From Pelomonas sp966111775 (GTDB lineage Bacteria > Pseudomonadota > Gammaproteobacteria > Burkholderiales > Burkholderiaceae_C): 6,012 nucleotides of DNA. The position numbers were made by a program, and so were the translations under genes. Below are positions 1-4,801 of this stretch, one piece after another. The notes under the pieces are model-generated. The model was not told where the DNA came from. It ran no database searches and worked only from the letters and a program-made list of their open reading frames with translations. Numbering within the stretch: position 1 is the first letter of the stretch; the number at the start of each line of letters is the position of its first letter. Where the stretch lies: positions 1 through 6,012 of the forward strand of contig CBHWBD010000277.1 in assembly GCA_966111775.1 (NCBI GenBank), given 5' to 3'.

Positions 1-51
1 CAGCGCCGTGATGGCGGCCATCAGGATGGCGGTCTTCACGAGGTTGAACAT
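1..51 (-). CDS. htpX: HtpX membrane zinc protease, N-terminal fragment (runs off the left edge)
   Basis: Only the first 17 codons are present, reading MFNLVKTAILMAAITAL from an ATG at 49-51 on the minus strand. This hydrophobic start matches the first transmembrane segment of HtpX, an inner-membrane M48-family metalloprotease that takes part in membrane-protein quality control and heat-shock response. The HExxH catalytic motif would lie outside the window. There is no clear Shine-Dalgarno sequence ahead of the ATG. The gene lies 57 bp downstream of fmt on the same strand, and def-fmt-htpX is an order I know from Burkholderiales, so co-transcription is likely. The call rests on the N-terminal signature plus context; another membrane protein cannot be formally excluded. 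Confidence 0.75.
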   Translation of the reverse strand, partial: MFNLVKTAILMAAITAL

Positions 52-108
52 TTCAGCGGCTTTCGGAAGTGACAGGTGAGCGGCACATGGTGCCACGCTG
101 CCAGGGTT

Positions 109-1041
109 TCAAGCGTCGAAGCGCTCGCCGACCACAACGGGGCGGGCCTGCAAGAAGGCTGCGGCCGGCCCGCGCTTGCCGCCGGCCCGCTGCAGTTCGG
201 TCAGCCGCAGCGCGCCCTCGCCGCACGCGACGACCAGGCCCTCGGCGATGACCTCGCCCGGCTCGCCACGGCCGCCCGCCACCTCGGCGCGCCAGACCTT
301 GACCGCCTCGCCGTCCAGCGTCGCGACACCGCCGGGAAACGGGTCGAAGGCGCGCAGGCGGCGCTCGATGGTGGCAGCAGGCTGGCGCCAATCGATGACG
401 CTCTCTGCCTTCTCGATCTTGTGGGCGTAGGTGACGCCCTCGGCGGGCTGAGGTGTCGCCTGCAGGCCTGCGGCCTGAAGCGCGTCGACGATCAACCGCC
501 CGCCCATCTCGGCGAGCCGGTCGTGCAGCGTCGCCGTCGTGTCATTCGCGCGAATGGTTTCGTGGCCGACCAGCAGCATGTCACCCGTGTCCAGGCCCGC
601 GTCCATCTGCATGATGGTGATGCCGGTCCGGGCGTCGCCAGCCTCGATGGCACGGTGGATGGGTGCCGCGCCGCGCCAGCGCGGCAGCAGCGACGCGTGG
701 ATGTTCAGGCAACCACGACGCGGCGTGTCCAGCACCCACTGCGGCAGGATCAGGCCATAGGCGGCCACGACCATCACGTCAGCCTCGGCCGCCAGCAGCG
801 CCTCGCGCGCGGCAGCAGCGTCGACGGCGTACTTGCCGTCCAGCTTCAGGCCCTGCGGCTGGGCGACGGCAATGCCGGCCGCGACGGCGCGCTGCTTGAC
901 GGCCGAGGCTTGCAGCTTCATGCCGCGCCCGGCCGGGCGGTCGGGCTGGGTCAGCACCAGGGGCACCGTGAAGCCGGCGTGCAGCAGCGCGTCCAGTGCG
1001 ACGGCGGCAAACTCCGGCGTGCCGGCAAAGACGACCCTCAT
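109..1041 (-). CDS. fmt: Methionyl-tRNA formyltransferase
   Basis: Cytoplasmic enzyme that transfers a formyl group from 10-formyl-tetrahydrofolate to the amino group of initiator Met-tRNA, allowing translation to start with formylmethionine. The 310-residue protein has the usual family length. It starts MRVVFAGTPEFA, the typical N-terminus of the formyltransferase Rossmann-like domain. The folate-binding and catalytic region includes CLNIHASLLPRWRGAAPIHR (about 111-130) and MDAGLDTGDM (about 146-155). The expected catalytic triad is visible as Asn113, His115 and Asp151. A C-terminal OB-like tRNA-binding domain follows, from about residue 210 (the segment beginning VTYAHKIEKAE and containing RLRAFDPFPG). 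The gene starts 13 bp after the def stop codon. No Shine-Dalgarno sequence is obvious, so translational coupling to def is plausible. It looks intact. Confidence 0.97.
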   Translation of the reverse strand: MRVVFAGTPEFAAVALDALLHAGFTVPLVLTQPDRPAGRGMKLQASAVKQRAVAAGIAVAQPQGLKLDGKYAVDAAAAREALLAAEADVMVVAAYGLILPQWVLDTPRRGCLNIHASLLPRWRGAAPIHRAIEAGDARTGITIMQMDAGLDTGDMLLVGHETIRANDTTATLHDRLAEMGGRLIVDALQAAGLQATPQPAEGVTYAHKIEKAESVIDWRQPAATIERRLRAFDPFPGGVATLDGEAVKVWRAEVAGGRGEPGEVIAEGLVVACGEGALRLTELQRAGGKRGPAAAFLQARPVVVGERFDA

Positions 1042-1054
1042 GGCGCGGCGCCGA

Positions 1055-1591
1055 TCAGAAGCGCTGATTGCGCTTCTTGGCCTCGGCCTCGTCCTCGCGC
1101 GTCTTCTTGATCATCTTGGTCTTGATGCGGTCGCGCTTGAGCGGGCTGAGGTACTCGACGAAGACCTTGCCCATCAGGTGGTCCATCTCGTGCTGCACGC
1201 AGACGGCCAGCAGGCCCTCGGCGTCGAACTCGTAGGCCTCGCCGTCGCGGTTGGTCGCGCGCACGGTGACCTGGGCATGGCGCGGCACCTTGTCGTAGAT
1301 CTGCGGCACCGACAGGCAGCCTTCCTCGCCGTCGACCCAGGCATCGCTGACCTTGACCAGCTCGGGGTTGATGAGCACGCGTGGCGTGTCGCGGTCCTGC
1401 GAGGTGTCGATGACGATGACGCGTTCATGCACGTCCACCTGGGTTGCGGCCAGGCCCACGCCATCGGCGGCGTACATGGTCTCGAGCATGTCGTCGACGA
1501 GTTGGCGGATGCGTTCGTCGACCGCGGCCACGGGCTTGGCGACGGTGTGCAGGCGCGGGTCGGGGTAGCGGAGGATGTGAAGTTGGGCCAT
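1055..1591 (-). CDS. def: Peptide deformylase
   Basis: Metal-dependent cytoplasmic hydrolase that removes the N-formyl group from nascent proteins, the step that reverses the action of the product of the adjacent fmt. The 178-residue product carries all three family motifs: GVGLAATQ (44-51), EGCLS (90-94) and QHEMDH (133-138). Metal ligands Cys92, His134 and His138 and catalytic Glu135 are all present. I chose the ATG at 1589-1591 because MAQLHILRYPDPRL is the family's usual N-terminus. The frame is open for another 138 codons upstream, but that extension reads as antisense of the LysM gene and is not family-like. There is no evident Shine-Dalgarno sequence. The lysine/arginine-rich C-terminus (LKRDRIKTKMIKKTRED) is usual for proteobacterial type I enzymes. 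It is probably the first gene of def-fmt-htpX. Confidence 0.97.
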   Translation of the reverse strand: MAQLHILRYPDPRLHTVAKPVAAVDERIRQLVDDMLETMYAADGVGLAATQVDVHERVIVIDTSQDRDTPRVLINPELVKVSDAWVDGEEGCLSVPQIYDKVPRHAQVTVRATNRDGEAYEFDAEGLLAVCVQHEMDHLMGKVFVEYLSPLKRDRIKTKMIKKTREDEAEAKKRNQRF

Positions 1592-1718
1592 GAGGTGTGG
1601 GCCGGCGGCCACGGCGCGAGCCATGTAAGCACTCGCAAGCGCGGGCCGCCCGGGTTGAATGCGGGCAGAATCACCCGGATTTTCGCCGATCCGGCAATCC
1701 CTTCGGAGACTGCGTTTG
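1592..1718. promoter_or_regulatory. Divergent intergenic region between def and the LysM-protein gene
   Basis: This 127-bp gap separates two divergently read transcription units, so it should hold a promoter for each. I cannot identify either with confidence. A TTGAAT at 1655-1660 could be a plus-strand -35 element, but the only -10 candidate at a suitable distance (around 1679-1684) is poor. On the minus strand TTACAT (1628 to 1623) resembles a -10, without a matching -35. A GGAGA at 1705-1709, nine bases ahead of the ATG at 1719, is a good ribosome binding site and fixes the LysM gene start. Confidence 0.4.
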
Positions 1719-2882
1719 ATGCTCGCTGCACGCCCCGCCCACCTCACAGTCCTTGCGGCCTGCCTGACCCTCGCGACGACCTCGGCCTGGGCACAGACCA
1801 GCAAGCTGCCCGTCACCCAGGAACAACGCCGCGTGGCCGACCAAGTCGCCACCAACGGTGTACCGCTGTCCGAACTGGCGCCCAACGCGCCCGACCAGCA
1901 CGTCGTGGTCCCCGGCGACACGCTGTGGGACATCTCCAAGCTGTTCCTGAAGAGCCCCTGGCGCTGGCCGGAGCTGTGGGGCATGAACCGCGACCAGATC
2001 CGCAACCCGCACCTGATCTACCCCGGGCAGGTGCTGTTCCTCGTCAAGGCGGATGGCCGCGCCCGGCTGCAGTTCGGCCAGCGCGTGGGCGGCGACGGCG
2101 CGGGCGATGCCATCAAGGTGAGCCCGCAGATGCGCATCTCGGGCCTGGATGCCAATCCGATCCCGGCCATCCCGCTGGCGCTGATTCAGCCCTTCCTGAC
2201 CGACACGGCCGTCTTCGACACCGATGCGCTGGCGACGGCACCCCGCATCGTTGCCGCCCAGGAAGGCCATGTGCTGCTGGGCAAAGGTGACCTGGCCGCC
2301 GCCCGCGGCGGGGGGGGGGGCGCGCCGTCCGCCCGCCGCCCCCCCCGCCCGCGGGCGCCCCGCGACCCGGCCACCAACGAGGTCCTGGGCTACGAGGCCC
2401 CGTACGTCGGCACGGCCGACTTGATCCGCCCCGGCGAGAACCGCCTGCGGACCGACGGCAAGACCGAGATCGTGCCGGCCACGCTGCAGATCAGTCAGAT
2501 CAAGCAGGAAGTCGGCATCGGCGACCGCCTAGCGCCGGCGCCGCAGCGCAACCTTGAGCGCTATGTACCGCATGCGCCCGACAAAGCCATGGCAGGCCAG
2601 ATCGCGGCCCTGTACGGCGACGCGCTGAATGCCGGCCAGAACCAGATCGTCGCGCTCAACCGCGGCAAGCGCGACGGCGTCGAGCGCGGCCACGTGTTCG
2701 CGCTGTGGCGTGACGGCGAGGCCATCGTCGACAAGACGGGCGCCAAGCCCGAGGCCATCAAGTTGCCCGACGAGCGCCATGGTGTGCTGTTCGTCTTCGA
2801 GGTCTACGAGCGCGTGTCCTATGCGCTGATCATCTCGGTCAAAGAGCCGGTCAAGGCCGGCGACCGGTTCACGCAACCCTGA
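1719..2882 (+). CDS. Secreted LysM-domain peptidoglycan-binding protein
   Basis: Predicted exported cell-envelope protein of 387 residues; biochemical role unknown. The signal peptide is residues 1-25, with a hydrophobic core and AWA|Q as the likely signal peptidase I site. A LAAC at 12-15 could alternatively be read as a lipobox. One LysM domain spans about residues 60-109 (HVVVPGDTLWDISKLF, then WRWPELWGMN, then NPHLIYPGQVLFLV), which predicts binding to N-acetylglucosamine-containing glycan. The rest (about 110-387), including AGQNQIVALNRGKRDGVERG and KLPDERHGVLFVF, matches a Burkholderiales family encoded next to dprA, as I recall it. The start at 1719 is chosen for its ribosome binding site and signal peptide; the frame opens earlier, at 1659. 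Oddity: residues 192-214 are low-complexity Ala/Gly/Pro/Arg from an almost A/T-free stretch, flanked by normal sequence (LLGKGDL before, RDPATNEVLGYE after). That part may be wrong in the assembly. Confidence 0.9.
   Translation: MLAARPAHLTVLAACLTLATTSAWAQTSKLPVTQEQRRVADQVATNGVPLSELAPNAPDQHVVVPGDTLWDISKLFLKSPWRWPELWGMNRDQIRNPHLIYPGQVLFLVKADGRARLQFGQRVGGDGAGDAIKVSPQMRISGLDANPIPAIPLALIQPFLTDTAVFDTDALATAPRIVAAQEGHVLLGKGDLAAARGGGGGAPSARRPPRPRAPRDPATNEVLGYEAPYVGTADLIRPGENRLRTDGKTEIVPATLQISQIKQEVGIGDRLAPAPQRNLERYVPHAPDKAMAGQIAALYGDALNAGQNQIVALNRGKRDGVERGHVFALWRDGEAIVDKTGAKPEAIKLPDERHGVLFVFEVYERVSYALIISVKEPVKAGDRFTQP
2300..2357. repeat. Near-perfect GC inverted repeat inside the LysM gene
   Basis: Bases 2300-2308 pair with 2349-2357, C2348 is bulged, and 2309-2317 pair with 2339-2347. 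This gives 18 G-C pairs with one bulge and a 21-base loop (2318-2338). The arms contain an 11-base G run (2310-2320) and an 8-base C run (2339-2346). Nothing comparable occurs elsewhere in the window. It sits within the coding frame without a stop codon. Whether it is real DNA or an artefact cannot be decided from the sequence alone. Confidence 0.8.
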
Positions 2883-3116
2883 GGATGGCGCCCGTCGCCC
2901 AGTCGCGCACCGCTGAAGGCGGGCGAGTCTGGTCGGTCTTGCAAACCGTGCTGCGGCAGGTGCCGGAGCTCGTCGGCAGGCACAGGACGTCCATCGGGTG
3001 TGTTGTGCCCGGCGCCCGCCCCCGAGGGGGCGGCGATGCGCGCGGAAATTGCCCTGCTCGCACATCGTGTGTGGGCTGGCTTCGGGCGGCTCTGCGCCGG
3101 CCCACCAAGGGCTGAC
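2883..3116. other. Gap between the LysM gene and dprA; possible dispersed repeat, no convincing gene
   Basis: These 234 bp lie between two genes I expect to be closer together. Short open frames exist in several directions. The neatest is 2885-3115 (+), whose ATG lies two bases after the LysM stop and whose TGA ends one base before the dprA ATG. Its 76-residue product is arginine-rich, has no recognisable motif and looks like translated non-coding DNA. The gap contains an 8-bp palindrome GGACGTCC (2985-2992), two copies of CGGCAGG (2954-2960 and 2974-2980), and a strong hairpin at 3016-3033. The AAGGG at 3107-3111 is the likely dprA ribosome binding site. I suspect an interspersed element of the kind common in Burkholderiales intergenic regions, but cannot verify this here. 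Confidence 0.4.
3016..3033. repeat. GC-rich hairpin upstream of dprA
   Basis: The sequence CCGCCCCCGAGGGGGCGG is fully self-complementary apart from its central GA, forming seven G-C pairs closed by a CGAG tetraloop. No T-run follows on either strand, so it is not a standard intrinsic terminator. It may be a REP-like or C5-xx-G5 palindrome of the type often scattered in Burkholderiales intergenic DNA, or it may affect readthrough or mRNA stability between the LysM gene and dprA. Confidence 0.55.
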
Positions 3117-4211
3117 ATGCAGGATGCTGTCGAACTGGCGGCCTGGCTGCGGCTGACCGAGAGCGTCGACCCAAGCGCCGCGCGGCGGTTGCTGGCGCTG
3201 GCAGGCAGCCCGCAGGCCGTGTTCGACCTGCCCCCGACCGCGCTGGATCAGGCCTTGCCGGGCCAACAGCGCGAGGCCTTCAACCGGCCGCCCGAGCACC
3301 TTGAGGACTTGATTCCCAAGGCCGAGGCCTGGCTGGCCGAACCGGGCCACGACCTGCTGGTGCTGAGCGATGCCGACTACCCGCAGCGCCTGCTGGCCAC
3401 CGCCGACCCGCCGCTGCTGCTGTGGCTGCAGGGCCGGCGCGAGCTGCTGGCGACGCCGTCCATCGCCATCGTCGGCAGCCGCAACCCCACGGCCCAGGGC
3501 GGCGAAAACGCCCGCGCCTTCGCCCGCTCGCTGGCCCACGCCGGCTACACCATCGTGTCCGGCCTGGCGCTGGGCATCGACGCCGCGGCCCACGAAGGCG
3601 CGCTGGACAGCGGCGGCCTGACCATTGCGGTAGTCGGCACCGGACTGGACCAGGTCTACCCGCGCCGGAACGCGGATCTCGCGGCCCGATTGCTGGCCGG
3701 CAGGGGTCTCATTGTCAGCGAACACTCACTTAGCACGTCGATCACGCGGGCCAACTTCCTGCGCCGCAACCGGATCATTGCCGGGCTGACCCAGGGCTGC
3801 CTGGTGGTCGAGGCGGCCATGCAGTCGGGCTCGCTGATCACCGCCCGCCTGGCCGTGGAGGCCGGCCGCGAGGTGTTCGCCATCCCCGGCTCCATCCACT
3901 CGCCGCAGGCGCGCGGCTGCCATGCGCTGATCCGACAGGGCGCCAAGTTGGTCGAGTCGGCCGAGGACGTGCTGGAGGAACTGCCGCCGCTGGGCGCGCC
4001 GGCCGCCGCCGACATCGAGGCGGCCGAGACGCCCCACGAGCAGCAATCGCTGCTGGACGCGATGGGCTTCGATCCGGTCAGCCTGGATGCGCTGATGGCC
4101 CGCTGCGGCTGGCCGGCGGCCGAGCTGAAAGCGGCCTTGCTGGAGCTGGAACTGCACGGCGAGGTGGCTCGCCTGGCAAGCCAGCTCTTCCAGCGCCGCA
4201 AGCAGGGATAG
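3117..4211 (+). CDS. dprA: DNA-processing protein DprA (RecA loader in natural transformation)
   Basis: DprA binds incoming single-stranded DNA during natural transformation, protects it and loads RecA. The product is 364 residues, a usual length for the family. Order of regions: N-terminal SAM-like helical region (about 1-80, starting MQDAVELAAWLRL); Rossmann-like core with IAIVGSRNPTAQGG (about 116-129), SGLALGIDAAAHEGAL (148-163), GTGLDQVYPRRN (174-185), RRNRIIAG (216-223) and SGSLITARLAVEAGREVFAIPGS (about 237-259); C-terminal winged-helix region (about 308-364). I chose the ATG at 3117 because AAGGG lies five bases ahead and MQDAxELAxWLRL fits the family. ATGs at 3000 and 3036 are in frame, but the added residues look non-coding. 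Oddity: residues 203-215 (HSLSTSITRANFL) lack the YPLGTPP-like loop and the FP of FPxRNR that I expect, and this stretch uses less GC-biased codons. The gene is otherwise intact. Confidence 0.95.
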   Translation: MQDAVELAAWLRLTESVDPSAARRLLALAGSPQAVFDLPPTALDQALPGQQREAFNRPPEHLEDLIPKAEAWLAEPGHDLLVLSDADYPQRLLATADPPLLLWLQGRRELLATPSIAIVGSRNPTAQGGENARAFARSLAHAGYTIVSGLALGIDAAAHEGALDSGGLTIAVVGTGLDQVYPRRNADLAARLLAGRGLIVSEHSLSTSITRANFLRRNRIIAGLTQGCLVVEAAMQSGSLITARLAVEAGREVFAIPGSIHSPQARGCHALIRQGAKLVESAEDVLEELPPLGAPAAADIEAAETPHEQQSLLDAMGFDPVSLDALMARCGWPAAELKAALLELELHGEVARLASQLFQRRKQG

Positions 4212-4218
4212 CGAGCTT

Positions 4219-4254
4219 AACCCCGGATATCAGAGGTCCATCCGGGGGGTTATT
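4219..4254 (+). terminator. Weak intrinsic terminator-like hairpin after dprA
   Basis: CCCCGGA (4221-4227) pairs with TCCGGGG (4241-4247), a seven-pair stem with a 13-base loop. It is followed by GG and a short T-rich stretch (TTATT, 4250-4254). It starts about ten bases after the dprA stop codon. The long loop and weak T-run suggest partial termination or transcript-end stabilisation, so some readthrough into smg is possible. Confidence 0.45.
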
Positions 4255-4282
4255 CGCAGCAGGCCCGGCCGGAACGCTGGGC

Positions 4283-4288
4283 TATCAT
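4283..4288 (+). promoter_or_regulatory. smg: Possible -10 element for smg
   Basis: TATCAT lies ten bases ahead of the smg ATG and follows the terminator-like hairpin. Four or five of its six bases fit the sigma-70 -10 consensus. No good -35 sits 16-18 bases upstream; TTCGCA at 4253-4258 is too far away. If real, the transcript would begin only a few bases before the ATG, giving an almost leaderless mRNA. This would fit the absence of a Shine-Dalgarno sequence there. Confidence 0.25.
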
Positions 4289-4297
4289 CGCCTCACG

Positions 4298-4750
4298 ATG
4301 TTCGATGTCCTGGTTTATCTCTACGAGACCTATTGGCGCCCGGACGCCTGCCCCGACGCGGCGCAACTGACGCGCAAGCTGACCGCGGTGGGCTTCGAGA
4401 ACGATGAGATCCAGGAGGCGCTGAACTGGCTGGAAGGCCTGGCCGCCGCTGGCGAGTCCTATCAGGGCGAGCAGAGCGAGCATGCCCTGCGCGTCTACTC
4501 GGCGGCCGAGATCGAGCACCTGGGCGAAGCCTCCATCGGCTTCATCAGCTTCCTCGAGTCCGCCGGCGTATTGCCCGGCCCCATGCGCGAGATGGTCATC
4601 GACCGTGCGATGGCCATTCCCGGCGCCCCCATGGACCTGGAAGACCTGAAGATCATCGTGCTGATGGTGTTCTGGAGCCTGGGCGAGGAGCCCGACGCGC
4701 TGATCCTGGACGAGCTGTTCGTCGCGCCGGAAGACCGGCTGATCCACTGA
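4298..4750 (+). CDS. smg: Smg family protein (DUF494)
   Basis: Small cytoplasmic protein of 150 residues, the normal length for Smg/DUF494, a conserved proteobacterial family usually encoded next to dprA and often ahead of a topoisomerase gene. Its molecular function is not established. Recognition rests on the MFDVLVYLYETYW start, the helix-rich N-terminal half (LTRKLTAVGFENDEIQEALNWLEGL, about 25-49), FISFLESAGVLPGPMREMVIDRAM (about 84-107) and the acidic ending (DLKIIVLMVFWSLGEEPDALILDELF, about 115-140). No catalytic motif or membrane segment is visible. It starts 86 bp after dprA. A strong terminator follows directly, so here the unit ends at smg rather than running into a topoisomerase gene. 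Confidence 0.95.
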   Translation: MFDVLVYLYETYWRPDACPDAAQLTRKLTAVGFENDEIQEALNWLEGLAAAGESYQGEQSEHALRVYSAAEIEHLGEASIGFISFLESAGVLPGPMREMVIDRAMAIPGAPMDLEDLKIIVLMVFWSLGEEPDALILDELFVAPEDRLIH

Positions 4751-4772
4751 GATCGCTCTGCCCCCCAACGAC

Positions 4773-4801
4773 AACGGCGCCCCAGGCGCCGTTTCTTATT
4801 T
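4773..4801 (+). terminator. Strong intrinsic terminator after smg
   Basis: AACGGCGCC (4773-4781) pairs perfectly with GGCGCCGTT (4785-4793) around a three-base loop (CCA), and TTTCTTATTT (4792-4801) follows. It begins 22 bases after the smg stop codon. The T-run overlaps the TAA stop (4796-4798) of the convergent DUF1631 gene. Read on the minus strand the hairpin is followed by a poorer T-content (GTTGTCGTTG), so it may also slow transcription arriving from the other side, though less efficiently. Confidence 0.88.

Noticed and set aside
76..1110. 344-codon plus-strand open frame opposite fmt
   Set aside because: It is antisense to a complete, clearly recognised fmt; the translation has no family-like motif and reflects high-GC codon bias.
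1592..2005. 138-codon upstream extension of def
   Set aside because: The extension is antisense to the LysM gene and not family-like. The standard deformylase N-terminus begins at 1591.
833..2290. 485-codon plus-strand frame running across fmt, def and into the LysM gene
   Set aside because: It spans three recognised genes in antisense or shifted frames and crosses a divergent promoter region; it is a GC-rich shadow.
2885..3115. 76-codon frame as a real small gene between the LysM gene and dprA
   Set aside because: Arginine-rich product without motif, ATG immediately after the preceding stop with no properly spaced ribosome binding site; kept only as a point to check.
3000..3116. Upstream in-frame ATGs (3000, 3036) as the dprA start
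   Set aside because: The extra residues look non-coding and cross the GC hairpin; the ATG at 3117 has a ribosome binding site and gives the usual N-terminus.
2529..3725. 398-codon minus-strand frame opposite the LysM gene end and dprA start
   Set aside because: It is antisense to two recognised genes and its Gln/Arg-rich composition is typical of shadow translations.
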